A stretch of DNA of 64,000 bases, taken from assembly GCA_965153355.1 (NCBI GenBank), contig OZ231128.1:18104001-18168000 (forward strand), in the 5' to 3' direction. The notes under the pieces were generated by a model. That model had not been told where the DNA came from. It did no database searches and saw nothing but the letters and a program-made list of their open reading frames with translations. Positions 12,075 through 23,637 of the stretch are shown piece after piece. The translations under genes were made by a program, and so were the position numbers. The stretch is from Flaccisagitta enflata. Taxonomy: Eukaryota; Chaetognatha; Sagittoidea; Aphragmophora. How positions within the stretch are numbered: position 1 is the first letter of the stretch; every line of letters begins with the position of its first letter.

Positions 12075-12297
12075 GCAACAAGTGACGCGGGGTCACAATA
12101 TTGTTGCAGACAGGTGGGCAGGGGCGTCCAACCCCCATCCACACCCAATAACCCCATACTCCACACGAAAACATACACAGAAGCATCGGAAACACTTGTC
12201 TTCCCACTTTTCGACTCATTGCCACGGACCGACAGACAGAAGGACCAACGGACCGACAAAGCCTCATATAGAGTTGCGTGCCCGCGTGCATATCATA
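12075..12297 (+). mobile_element. Hairpin family A element, subfamily with GGGGTC head
   Basis: It contains ACGCGGGGTCACAATATTGTT and GTGGGCAGGGGCGTCCAACC, then a GGACCGACAGACAG tract, GCCTCATATAGAG and the terminal stem AGTTGCG .. CCGCG. The same subfamily lies at 21641-21870 and 55852-56722. Confidence 0.8.
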
Positions 12298-12317
12298 TAT
12301 GTAAGTCAATTGACATA

Positions 12318-12502
12318 CAGTTAAACCCCGCTCTAACGGATTTCAAGGGACCAATAATTTTCTTCTGTTATGGGCGGAATTCTATTATAACCAACAAAGG
12401 AACAAAGAAAATTAAAGAAAATAAATTGTAAGGACCATAAATTTGCATCTGTTATAGGCGGAATTGCATTGCTGACGGGTCCGTTAGAGTGGGGTTCAAC
12501 TG
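12318..12502. mobile_element. MITE, TA target site, ~185 bp (copy 2 of 3)
   Basis: The terminal inverted repeats are CAGTTAAACCCCGCTCTAAC and its inverse ending GGGGTTCAACTG, flanked by TA on both sides. It lies upstream of the glutamate receptor gene. Confidence 0.87.
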
Positions 12503-13160
12503 TACATATGTATGTCAATTATATTATCCAGAATTTTAAGTTTGGACGAACTAATTACACTAGGTAGACCTACACACCAATCAAGAGGGTAATCAGTAGT
12601 TCTAACTACCAAGTTTTTGCGCACAAGCACATACGCAAAAACAACCCATTCTTCCCCCTCTGATCTCGAGCTCTACCCATACCCTTTTCATGCATTTTCT
12701 CTCTTTTTCCATTCCGTCATCCCCCACAGCGCAAGTTCAATCCTCAGAAAATCCCGGAGATCATGGATGATGATGATGATAATGATGACTGAAAACCTCA
12801 TGATGATTGCGAGAAAAGATATGTGGCTTCCAAAAAATCTCACAAGTCTCTTTTTCTTCTTTCTTCTCGAAGTCGAACTTGAATATAATTGTGCATATAT
12901 ATTTCTTTTCCCCCCTCAAGAGGATCTGGTCAGTATGTACCTCTCAAAGATACCGGAATTAAGTAATCCAGATTCTATGAGGGGGTTAAAAAAAGTAGAA
13001 ATCACATGAGTTACAGCAAGAGAGAGGAAGAAAAAGACCTCCAAGCTGTAAAGAAATCGAGAAGACTCTCATTACACACACTTTTCTTCGACAAAACTCA
13101 TCTGTTCCTCTTGACTGAAATCACGATAATTTTAGAGGGCAACGAAAAAAATAAACAAAC
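12503..13160 (+). other. Upstream region of the glutamate receptor gene
   Basis: Non-repetitive sequence in front of the start codon at 13161. The promoter and 5' leader are expected here, but no TATA box or initiator can be assigned with confidence. Confidence 0.35.
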
Positions 13161-14927
13161 ATGACGAATCAATCACAGCCATGGATCGCTTTGAAACTCT
13201 TCTTTTTATTGGCGATGACATGGATACAGCTGCGCCCGGTATCGTCCCTGCCCAAAGTCGTCGTCATTGGCGCCATTTTTGAGGAGGAATTTAAGGACTC
13301 GCCCGCTGAGCTAGCATTCAAGTGAGAAAATGGTTTAATTGCTTTTAGGTCACTGTTTAAAAGTTAAACCTTCAGTCAGTGTCACTGTGACAGTCACTGT
13401 GACAGTCACTGTGACAGTCACTGTGACAATCACTGTGACAGTCACTGTGACAGTCTTAAAATCGACTATCCAAATACTTATGAATGAGCCTGGTTAGGCT
13501 AAAAATCCGCTCAAAAACTTATGTCTGTCGTTGCTTGATGTTCCCGTGCAGGTATGTGGTGTTCCGTATCAACTCTCACATCGGTCTCTTGACAAGTACC
13601 GACTCCAGAGGCGTAAGACAAACGACACTCGACTACGACATCCAATATGTCTCCAAAGGTATGGTAAACGACTTCATATTAACTCATAAATGCTCTCATG
13701 AACGCAAGATTCCAGCAATGGTTTAACATGGAAGATAAATACATAATTTCCCACGCCTCACGCCAAATGACCCTGCTCCAGATGGTGGCGCGGATGTCTA
13801 CGAGAAAACGTGTTATTTGATCAAACGAGGGATTGTGGCGTTATTGGGTCCACGCACCGAGTCCATCGCTTCCTACGTGAAAAGCGTCAGCCGGGCTTAT
13901 GACATCCCATATTTAGAGACGCGTTGGGACTTGATCCGACCCGTCAGCGCATTGACGCCAACTCCCACGGCCCAGACGACAGAGAAGGATCCTTCATACA
14001 CTATAGAAATACAACCGGATATCGACACCATGAATATGGCCTATCTCGATCTCATACGTTATTTCCGCTGGAAAAAAGTTCTGATAATATTCGACTCCGC
14101 CCAAGGGACGCTCAAGGTAAGGTCAAATCCCAAAACAGGACATGCGGAGATCATCTGATTTGAATTTTTATGTTTCACATAGTGACACAAACTGCTTTAT
14201 AACAAACAAGGCCATAAACACGGCCAATAAGTATACAGTAGGTGATCGCTTGCGTTGGAGAGGGGCAGTTATGCAGGTGGGCAGGGGTAGTATGTGAGAG
14301 AGCAGGGGTAGTATGTGAGAGGGCAGGGGCTTTAATGTGGCTGGGCAGGGGCAGTGATGCTAAAAAAAAATCACTTTTCCAGCCGATTCCGCGTCATTCA
14401 ACGTTTGTGTCACGGATGGAAGGACGGACGGATCTACCAAGGGACACACCCTTTAATAGAGTCGCTTAGCGATTTAGCAGGCGACTAAAAATATCATCAT
14501 TCATGAACCATAACTAATCAAATCCACATAATTTGTAGATCGAAGATACCTTAGCTCATATGATGGCGCCAGATGAGGAAATGGGGAAAAAAGAAAAAGT
14601 TATGGAGGAAGAAGAACGAATGACATTCTTGTTACGCGACTGCGGCGCCGCCGATGACATGGAGGAAGAAGAGAAACAAGCGCGTCGAATGCTGAGAGAA
14701 GCCAAGGCATACTCCTTCAACAACATCGTCGTGGACTTGCCCGTCAAAAAGTTGGAGACGTTCATGCGCGTGGCGATGCAAGAAGGCATGATCAGCTCCA
14801 ATTACAGTTTCATTCTGACCACCATCGATTTGGAAGCGATAGAATTAAGAGATTACCAGTGGAACCGGGCCAATATCACGGCATTCCGTCTCGTTAAATC
14901 ACAAGGCGAATTGCAGAAAAGTAAGTG

Positions 14928-14966
<39 letters not shown>

Positions 14967-14967
14967 C

Positions 14968-15024
<57 letters not shown>

Positions 15025-18000
15025 CGAGAGAGCGAGAGAGCGAGAAAGCGAGAGAGCGAGAGAGAGGTGGAGAGTACAAAATCTGCCATTTTATCGCTTT
15101 TTCCAGACGGATATTGAAGTGGGCAGTGGGAGGAGGCTACTGGGGTGTAGGGAGTGACCCTACATGCATTCTATCTGTATTTCCCATTGAATAAGGTAAT
15201 AAACAACTGCCCACATCCTCTCATTCTTTTATCGACAGAGTTAATGGACGAGTTGGAAGAAATGTCGTCAGAAGAGCGAAATCTCTACTTGGTGGTTAAG
15301 TCGGGAGTGGTGAAAACTGAGGCGGCCTTGATGTTTGACGTTATCTACGTCCTAGCATATGCGCTCCAGGCACTAAAGGAATCACAACATCCGGTGAGAA
15401 CGAGAGTGGTCTCAGACATGACAATATTACATTTTTATAGACACTTTGACATGACAGTCGTATACAACCATTCTCTTGCTTTTCCTTACAGAGTTCAAAA
15501 TCTCTCATGGTTCAAAATTTTTCATGTCCAAGTCCCACAGCGAAATGGGCTTACGGGTGAGTGTCTCGAAAAAGATATTGGGAATGGGCCTATTTTTTGT
15601 AAAGAAAGATATGGTGAATGGGCCTCCTATTTTTAGTCGCGGACACGCGACTACACCTTGCCGTGTCGGTCGGTAGGTCCGTCCGTCCGTTACATTTTTG
15701 AATTCCGAGCGGTTTTCGCATTACTGCTCCTGCCCAACCGTCCACGACTGGATTGCCGTGTAGAAACCGCCTTTAGTTTCATCCGCATGACGTCATAAAT
15801 GATCAATTTGCAGGCCCAACGTTTACAGCAATCTCGAAACCCGCGAGCTAAAAGGATTGTCCGGAGACATTTATTTTTCTCACGGAAAGCGAAAAGAGTT
15901 TTCGTTGGATCTGATCCAGTTGACGGAAGAAGGCGTAAAGACGGCGGGAAACTGGAACCCTAAAACGGGCATCAACGCGACCTACACACAGAAGGCACAG
16001 TAGATCTCGTCTAGACTTGAGATAACGGGGGCTAGCATTGAGGAAAAATAAATGAAGCAAGGGGAATGATATTTAGATCATAGACTAATCAAAGGATGCT
16101 TAATTCCTCATGATAGCTGGTTGCCATGAAAACACATTTCCATGTATTTTTGCCAAAATATCGATATTTTAAAAGATTTTTATAAAGATCATTGCTTGAG
16201 ATCAAATTTGCTAAAACTTTCTCACAATATGTTCAGTAAGAATGTCGCTTGTTTTGCCGTCGCTAGGGAGCATATCCATGTGTGACAACCCCTAGCAACC
16301 ACTAAACTAGCGACATTCTTACAGAACATACCGCAAGAAAGTTGTAGCAAATTCAATTTTCAAAAATATTTCCTCAAAAATATCTTAAAATATTGATATT
16401 TTGGCAAAAATACATAAAAATGCATTTCCATGGCAACCAGCTATCATGGGCAATAAAGCATCCCTTCATTAGTTTATGTTTTAAATATCACTCCCCTAGC
16501 TTCATTTATTTTTCTAAAATGCTTGCCCCCGTTATCTCAAGTCTAGACGAGATCTACTGTTTGAGTTTTTGGTTTATTGTTGATTTAGCGTCTGTGGTTT
16601 TGGAGTACTCAACGCAACACTTCCGAGGCCAGAACTAGTGGAGTAGTCTTTTAAATTAAGAGTTTCTTTTATAATATACATAAAGTGAACCATTACTTTG
16701 ACAGGAAGCCTTTTCCCAATTGTCACCACCCGACGCTCTCGTAGTCACCTTGGCGGAAAAACACGTCAGGGTGGTCAGCAAAATACAAGCACCCTATCTC
16801 GAGGAAGTGAAAGATATGGACGATAATGGAAATCCTTTAACCGGAAACGACAGATTCGAAGGATATGTAGTAGACATCTTGAAAGTGTTGTCGGAGAAGT
16901 TAAAGTTCACTTACACCATACAAGGTAGCATTTATGACAATACAAATCCAGGGGTGTATATAGTTCCATAACCTTTGATTATTTTCCCCTCCCCCTGCCT
17001 TTGATTTTCTTCCCTACGAGGCGTTGCGTTACCAAATCTATGATTTTCTTCCACGTAGAGCAATAAAACCGTGTATTTAGGGTTGAAATAGGGCTAAGTT
17101 ATGTTTTACTTATCATGTTTTATGATTTGTTACTGCCAAAAGTTATATTTGCCCCAAATTTTCTTTTTTCTCTTTTTTAGGTGCGACAAAGCACCTCTAT
17201 AACTGGCTGTGTCCGTTGGTTGGTCGGTTGGTCGTTCAGTTACGCATTTGTTCGACGATCCACACCGTCGCACCTATTGGCTTACATGGCCTTGTTCTCT
17301 TTTCTTCTCTTTTTTCCTTCACTTTCTCAAAACCCCAGTTGGGGTGGGGGGAATGCGGAAGAATATACAGGCTTGTACAAATCAAGTGTTCATTCCGCAT
17401 TTGAACCGCCATGAATCCAATTGCGTAAATTTTTTTGATCATTTAGTTGTTAAAGACAATCAATTCGGGAGCGAACAACCCGATGGCCGCTGGAACGGCA
17501 TGGTGGGCGAGATATTGCGGGACGAAGCAGACATGGTCATAGCACCTCTGACCATCAAATCCGATCGCGCTTCTGTGCTTGATTTTACCACCCCATTTCT
17601 CACGACCGGCCTCACTATTTTGTATAAGAAGCCCAAGAAAGATCCACCAAGGCTTTTTTCCTTCATGAACCCTTTCTCCTCCAACTTGTGGCTTTGCATC
17701 TTCTCCGGTTACTTGGTCACATCCTTGGCGATCTTTTTCTACGGGAGACTGACTCCGTATGAGTGGATATCGCCACACCCCTGCGATGACGATCCCGACG
17801 AATTGGAAAATTGCTTTTCTCTCGATAACACGATATGGATGACCATAGGCTGTATGATGCAGCAAGGCAGCGACATCATGCCAAGGTAGATTTCTGATCT
17901 CTGCTCGTTCGCGAATAAATTATGTCTCACAAATTGCAGATAAAAACATTTACTCTTTTTCACCAGGGCCTTTTCTACACGTTTCTTGACCATTTGCTAC

Positions 18001-20122
18001 TTTTTCTTCGTCCTTATCATCGTTTCCTCGTACACTGCCATGTTGGCTGCCTCTCTGACGGTTGAGATCAAAACCATGCCGTTTAAGAACGTAAAAGACC
18101 TTCATCGACAATTGAACCCAGACAATCCCAATCATATTAGATGTGGATTCAAGGAGAGCAAAGGAGGAACAAGGGACTTTTTTGAGTATTCGCAAATTGG
18201 TAAGTTTTGATAACTTGAGAATGATTTTTTTTGGAGGTTTTTTCCCCCCTCGCCACTATTCTCAACTTTTAACCCCCCCCCCCGCCCCATTTGATCAGAA
18301 TTGTATCGCCAAATATGGGACTACATGAAGAAAATGAGTGATGATAAAAGCGTTGAACTCATGGTAGATGTTCATGAGACTGGCTATGCTAGAGCGACGT
18401 CTGATGAAAAATACGCGTACATCGGAGAGTCTTTGACATTGGAGCATGCCATCGCACAACCAGAATATGCCAATCTCACCATCTATGGAGGATTGCTTAA
18501 CAGCGTGACTTTTGGAGTAGGGTTGAGGAAGAATTCCCCATACACGGATGAACTGTCCCTGGCAATATTGGGTGAGTATGATTGTTACTAATCATTCTAT
18601 TCACAACACAGACAGTGAGTTACACATTAGTTCGCACTTAAACCAACAAACCACCCTATAATTCATAACAGAGCTGAGCAGCGCCGGGACGTTGACCAAG
18701 CTGCGCAACGCGCATTTTGCGCCCCCACCGCCAACTCCTCCAGAGGGCGTCAAGGGATTGGAACTAAGCAATGTTGGTGGAATGTTCGTCATGCTTTTTG
18801 CCGGAGCTCTCATCGGCGTTTTTATTGGAATTGGGGAATTCATCCTCAATGTTTGCAACGAAAAGACTGACGATGAAACGTTTTGCCAAAGAATGGGAAA
18901 AGAGTGCCAACTGGCCACAACATGCGCAGGTTAACGGCTAGTGATGTTGTAACATGTATATCAGTATATGAGACGTAATCATCAATTCGATCTTTAAAAC
19001 ACAAGGTGACTTTTGTGAGAACGAATTTCGTAACGCTACCTCACTAGTAAAGTGGCGTAATTATCAAAAACATCTTTGAACCTCACAATCACTTCATTTC
19101 AATGCTCAAAGGTGTAACTTATCAGCATATTGAATGAAAATTGACAAGGTCGCCTATGGTGCGAGTGATGATGTTAAATTTACTTTCATAATTGACCCAC
19201 AGGTCGCCGACACAACGACGACGATGATGTTGATACAGAAGACCCAGAGGGAGCCGCCCTTGCCAAAAGCCGGCAATGCTCTCAATGTACCTTAGAGGGA
19301 TTGAACGGAGGCGGGGGTGGTGGAAGCGCCATGGGAGGTTACCGCAATGGCGCCGATCATAACGATTTTAGCCCGCCATCGACGATGCAACGACGTGACA
19401 GAGGCACGCTACCAGGAAGAGGCGGGGCAACTAACGTCATCCCAGGCGAGGATTCGTCACCTCCAATCAATCTGGTCAGAGGATATCCTTTGCCGACGGA
19501 TCTCCGAGGAGGCGGCGGAAGTGAACATCCCTCGCGACATTCGACGCTCAGAGGGGGTGGTGGTGGTGGCGTTAGCGCCATGGATGAAGTCATCAACAAC
19601 ATAGAATACCCGACCGTGCACAGCGGTAGAAGTGGAAGAATCGCGCCACCACCGGGGCTTGGCAGTCTGACGGTAGATTCCAACAACGCCGCTTCGCCGA
19701 GAAGTCGCCCGGGAACGCTGGAGAGAAGACGCGCGGCCATGATAGAAGAAAAAGACGGAGAGATGGTCCGAGATGGAGATCATCTCGGTATTCCTTTGCC
19801 ACAACCGGTGGCGGCCACGACGCCGACGGCGTCGAGATCCGTGGATCAACGACGCCGGAGAGACGCAACTGACGCGTCGCTGGAAAGACGAAGAAGAGAC
19901 GAGGAGACTTTCACGCTGGAGAGTCAAATAAGAAAAGAAGCGGAAGCGGCCGAGGAGAGGGCCAGGGAAAGGCTCTACGAACCGCCAATCATACAATACG
20001 GCGGGAGAGAAGACGGCTCGGGAGTCACAGGAGGAGCGGGCGCTACCAACTTTTTCAACGGCGGGAATAGAAACACGCTAGACCGTAATCTGAAATCATT
20101 TTCAGCGCCCAGTCGGAGATGA
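13161..20122 (+). CDS. Ionotropic glutamate receptor, kainate/AMPA class
   Basis: Ligand-gated cation channel subunit of the postsynaptic membrane. Exons: 13161-13321, 13552-13658, 13782-14116, 14539-14920, 15239-15393, 15492-15556, 15814-15994, 16705-16924, 17447-17885, 17967-18199, 18299-18571, 18672-18929, 19203-20122. They join in frame to 1242 residues. A signal peptide is followed by the amino-terminal domain (to about 460; RFEGYVVDIL starts the ligand core in exon 8). S1 has PLTIKSDR with the ligand Thr and Arg. M1 and the pore loop MMQQGSDIMPR (Gln at the Q/R site) follow, then M3 SYTAMLAASLTVE, S2 with GGTRDFF and the ligand Glu in YIGESLTLEH, M4, and a 305-residue Gly/Arg-rich tail. 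Motifs are nearest to kainate receptors. Odd points: M3 changes, a long tail, and a GC donor after exon 7. The exact subfamily is uncertain. Confidence 0.93.
13373..13456. repeat. CAGTCACTGTGA 12-bp minisatellite
   Basis: About seven units in intron 1 of the glutamate receptor. Each unit contains the near-palindrome GTCACTGTGAC. Confidence 0.93.
14203..14491 (+). mobile_element. Hairpin family A element in receptor intron 3
   Basis: It starts AACAAACAAGGCC, has several GTGGGCAGGGGCAGT units and a GGACGGACGGATC tract, and ends in a GCGACTAAAAA terminus. Internal GGGGTAGTATGTGAGAG words are duplicated. It lies wholly inside the intron 14117-14538. Confidence 0.75.
14926..15067. repeat. (GA)n / GAGAGC microsatellite
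   Basis: It begins about 6 bp after the exon 4 donor of the receptor gene (GTAAGT at 14921). ORFs extending exon 4 through it are false. Confidence 0.95.
15630..15772 (-). mobile_element. Hairpin family A element in receptor intron 6
   Basis: Reverse orientation. TTTTTAG is followed by the perfect stem AGTCGCG GACA CGCGACT, then GTCGGTCGGTAGGTCC and CTCCTGCCCAACCGTCC words that match the core of the copy at 20614-20807. Confidence 0.8.
15995..16562. mobile_element. Fold-back element abutting the exon 7 splice donor
   Basis: Its left end CAGTAGATCTCGTCTAGAC starts at about 15998 and its inverted copy ends near 16560. The arms pair almost to the centre at about 16275 (TAGCGACATTCTTAC words on both sides). 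CA on the left and TT on the right flank the CAGT ends, where a Tc1-type element would have TA. The element fills most of intron 7. The exon 7 boundary is AAG|GCACAG, a GC rather than a GT donor, and exon 7 otherwise runs into an in-frame stop two codons later. Confidence 0.85.
17174..17296 (-). mobile_element. Hairpin family A element in receptor intron 8
   Basis: TTTTTAG is followed by the stem AGGTGC GACAAA GCACCT, CTCTATAA, a GTCCGTTGGTTGGTCGG tract, and ends GGCCTTGTT. It is a stem class with GGTGC instead of GTCGCG. Confidence 0.82.
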
Positions 20123-20612
20123 CAGTTCTGTTTTTGCGTTTTTTAACTGTACAGAGAATATCGTTGCTTGCAAGTGACTGGACATAAACATTACATGTAC
20201 TCATTTTTTTCGAATTATTTCATCAACCGCTCATTCAAACGCCCGATTTAGGTTGGATGAGCATTGAATAAGCCATGTATGTATCAATGTGCGACTTTAA
20301 ATGCGACAAGGCATGTCTGTCTGGCAGTCGGATCATCTCATTGTCTAACCCATATGTTTGATGATTTCACAGTACCTACTAATTACAATACTTTATGCTC
20401 TATGTGAGAAGTGATATGATGATTGGACTGGGGAAAACGAGTTGACACAACACTGTGTGGTTCCACGAAAATTTTTGTACAGGCACAACGTTTTTGTACA
20501 GGCACAATGAAAAGTCTTTTTAACTGACGTTGCTTTGTTGAATATCATCAAAATTCTCAACTGTTGTATTTTTATTCCTTAGATAGCGAGGGAAAGTGAA
20601 ACTTTTGAGTCG
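20123..20612. other. 3' region of the receptor gene
   Basis: Sequence after the stop codon, with no clear AATAAA signal. No gene was recognised. Confidence 0.35.
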
Positions 20613-20613
20613 G

Positions 20614-20807
20614 TTTTTAGTCACTTGCTTCGCGACTCTACACCCCGCTATATCGGTCCGTTGGTTGGTCGGTCAGTCCCCTTTTTACTTTTTCGGCGAT
20701 TTTGAGCTTATTGAGCATACGGCTCCTGCTCAGATGCCCTATTAACCTTCTCCAGCACTGCTCCTGCCCATCCGCGCGACTAGGGTAGCCGTGTATCCGG
20801 CCTTGTT
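20614..20807 (-). mobile_element. Hairpin family A element, nearly full length
   Basis: TTTTTAG, an imperfect stem AGTCACTTG .. CGCGACT, ACACCCCGCTATATCGGTCC, then ACGGCTCCTGCTCAG and CGGCCTTGTT at the far end. It is the inverse of the copy at 10945-11148. Confidence 0.82.
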
Positions 20808-20815
20808 CATAGTGG

Positions 20816-21640
20816 AGTTAGTGTATGACGCAGCATGTAAATATTTGTCAGTGAAGTAGATCTGATGGCGTGAAGTTTGTAACTTTTTAAAAAATGTAGC
20901 TATGAAGTTTCTGAACACAAATCACTTAACAAACAGCAACATTTGGGTAGCTGCCTTCAGCCGATTCTTGTTTTTCTAGCAGAAAAAGCAGGATTCGAAC
21001 CAACGAAAATCTTCACTTTCCCTGTCTACCTTGGACATATTTCAAACTGACAGTTGGCATATGGTATTTAGTACATAGATTTAAAAGGAGATACCTGACT
21101 AACCTGAGAAGCTGAAATTAGCGGGTTTGGTGCGGCAACAGCATGGCAGAGATAAATATATATCCAGTCGTCTTCGGGATCTAGAGGTTCGATTGAGACT
21201 TCAGTTAGTTGAGCTAAAAGGTTAGTTTGGTAGCGCTCATCCCTTAAAAGAAGGATAAATAGGATTCCAGAAAACTCACAGTTGAAGTTGGTGTGAGTGA
21301 TTATCTTTTGATTCCATCATTTTCTTCTTTTTTTCGCAGTTCGATGTTACACCAGAGCCTTAGCTAGGTTAATTCTATAGTAGTAATGTGCTACAGTTGT
21401 CAGTCTCCATGATGTTGCAAAGCAAGATTTTCGCCGTAAGGGGGTATGAATAATTTGCGTTGGCAATACGATGGGCCCACAAGTGATAATTGGTGACACG
21501 GTTGTCGGAGATCTAGATCGCACCAAACTTTTTGGGATGTTCATCAAATCTGAAACAAAATAAGAATTGTTTTTGGTGAATTGTTTTTGGTGAATTCTCA
21601 CGATCTTGGTTGTTTAGATATCTATTGGTTGGTCTGTCAA
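20816..21640. other. Unassigned intergenic stretch
   Basis: Intergenic sequence between the tail-to-tail receptor and GRASP genes. It contains no repeat array or coding exon that I can support. Confidence 0.4.
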
Positions 21641-21870
21641 CACGTGACGTGGGGTCGCAATATTGTTACGGACGGGTGGGCAGGGACACCCAACTTCAAG
21701 CCTCACCCCATCCCCAACCACTCCTACCTCGTACTTACATGCCCACACAATAACAACAGCAGTATCACAAATGCGCGTTTTTAGCGTTTTCAACTCGAGC
21801 GTGACGGGCTAATGGACGGACCAACGAACGGACGGACAAAGCCTCTTGAGTTGCGTGTCCGCAACTAAAA
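21641..21870 (+). mobile_element. Hairpin family A element, GGGGTC-head subfamily
   Basis: ACGTGGGGTCGCAATATTG head, GTGGGCAGGGACACCCAAC core, GGACGGACCAACGAACGG tract, and the terminal perfect stem AGTTGCG TGTC CGCAACT followed by AAAA. Confidence 0.83.
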
Positions 21871-21973
21871 CTCCCATTGGCATTACCATAACCATTAACC
21901 AGTAAAACGCAGGTAGTCGGATGATGAGTTTGGTTGCGTAGTTTAAGTATCAAACAATCAAAACGTTGTTAGT

Positions 21974-22078
21974 TTTTTTAGATGCGTCATCGCATCTCTA
22001 TAAGAGGGTCTGTCCGTCCGTCCGTCCGAAACGCCTCTTCTAATATCACGCAGATGACGCATCTAGTTGCCCGATCGG
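21974..22078 (-). mobile_element. Hairpin family A element, short copy
   Basis: The stem is AGATGCG TCAT CGCATCT, then CTCTATAAGAGGGTCTGTCC and repeated CCGT units. It ends near GGGCTTGTT. Confidence 0.8.
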
Positions 22079-22917
22079 GCTTGTTTTGGACCTTATTGGT
22101 AGTTCATTTAATTCAACCGCGTAAGATGTATATCCGTATTTATAACTCTTACTTTTTCGCCGTCCGACTTAAGGTTTACACGTCGAAAGTATGTCAATAT
22201 CACCTTGACGCAGGCAGTAATAATAATATCCCGCAACAGCAAGGTCTAACGTATCATTCAGGTTTCGTTTGGTTAACTTAACGACCGACAACTGTCAATT
22301 TTTTTATCGCGCATTCATCTCCAATCGTTAAAATTCAAGAGAGAGATGTACAGATGATGGACGACGACGTTGACGCCGACGACGATGTTCGCCGAAGATG
22401 ACAACAGGGGAGTGCCTAGGACTTTTTTTTCCTCCTTTCAAGCAGCCATCTTCTTCTTCTACTGCTTCGCCGCGTCATCTTACAAAGCTTCAAATCGTCT
22501 TCGTCGACCAATGTGATAGGAAGTTTGAGAGCCAACCCAAGCGGAGAGCGGCCTGCTTCGAATGTGAATGTAAGTTTAGAAAGAAAGATTGATCGATCAT
22601 TCGTAAGGATGATTGAGATGCTCAGAGGGAGAAAGAAAGACGGAGAGTGATGATGATCGTATGCAAAGAAAGAAGGGAAAATTCCGAGGTTGACCCTTGA
22701 TCATCGATCGATCGAGCCAAGTTGAAAATGCCCTTCGTTTCTCGATATCATTTCAATGAGAGATTTCCTTTGTCCTCTCCTCCTCCCCCTCAATACAATA
22801 GTGTTGAGATCGTTAACTATAGTCGTTGACACACAGGAGTCGGGTAATCTTGGAGTTACACGTTATGTAATGCCGAAACTGAATCGGGGTTTCCATGTCT
22901 GATCTAGCGTTGTCATC
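22079..22917. other. Unassigned intergenic stretch
   Basis: It includes an ORF at 22398-22592 that I do not recognise and a GACGACGA-rich run near 22360. I see nothing supportable. Confidence 0.35.
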
Positions 22918-23036
22918 AACAAGGCCAAGTAGGCCAATGAAGTGCGCCGGGTGGAATGAGTGCGTCAAACGGATGAGTTACCCGACCAACCGACGGACAC
23001 AGCCTAATGTAGAGGTGCTTTGGGGCACCTAAAAAG
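22918..23036 (+). mobile_element. Hairpin family A element, short copy
   Basis: It starts AACAAGGCCAAGTAGGCC, has CCGACCAACCGACGGACAC, AGCCTAATGTAG and the perfect stem AGGTGC TTTGGG GCACCT followed by AAAAAG. Confidence 0.83.
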
Positions 23037-23521
23037 GGTCTTAAGACAGTACAGATGTCGTCTATAGACTTAAAATTACGGGGAACTCATATCTGGAATA
23101 CTAGCCAAGCATTTAGATTGAGTGACTGAAAGGAAGATCTAGCGTGAGAGCTCAGCAGCTACGGCGGCAAAATACCGACGAAGATGACCCCCTAACCGAG
23201 AAAAGCTTGTCATCGACAACTGATGTAATCTGTACTTGGCCTTGGATGGTCAGAGCAAAAAACTTGAGGCGAATGATTGAGTAGATCGGTAATTAACGTC
23301 GAGATTGTCTCGCTGCTGCTCCTCTACCACGAAGATGATTTAACGAGCGAACAGTCCAATCACCACTAACTCAAATTTTATCACTTTACTTCCAAGAGAA
23401 CGATCACATACGTAATGAACAGAGTGAGCCAGGGACAGAGCGAGCTACTGAGCTGATCTATGCTCAATGTCCCGCAAGAAGTACGTAATGATTCTTTTGC
23501 ATAGGCGGCGGGTTTGAAATC

Positions 23522-23605
23522 TTTTTAGTCGGTTGCCACGCGACTCTATAAGCCACTTTTCGGTCCGTCCATCCATCCCACATTTTGTTTTAAAAGCCTC
23601 ATTAC
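23522..23605 (-). mobile_element. Hairpin family A fragment
   Basis: TTTTTAG, stem AGTCG .. CGACT, CTCTATAAGCC, GGTCCGTCCATCC. Confidence 0.7.
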
Positions 23606-23637
23606 TTTGTTTTTCTTTTGAACGTTAAAGAGGAAAC

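Noticed and set aside
14925-15194. Extension of receptor exon 4 through the GA tract
   Set aside because: A good GTAAGT donor at 14921 joins in frame to 15239. The tract is intronic.
19357-19996. Antisense ORFs of 127-179 codons
   Set aside because: They are shadows of the last receptor exon, which has strong codon structure on the plus strand.
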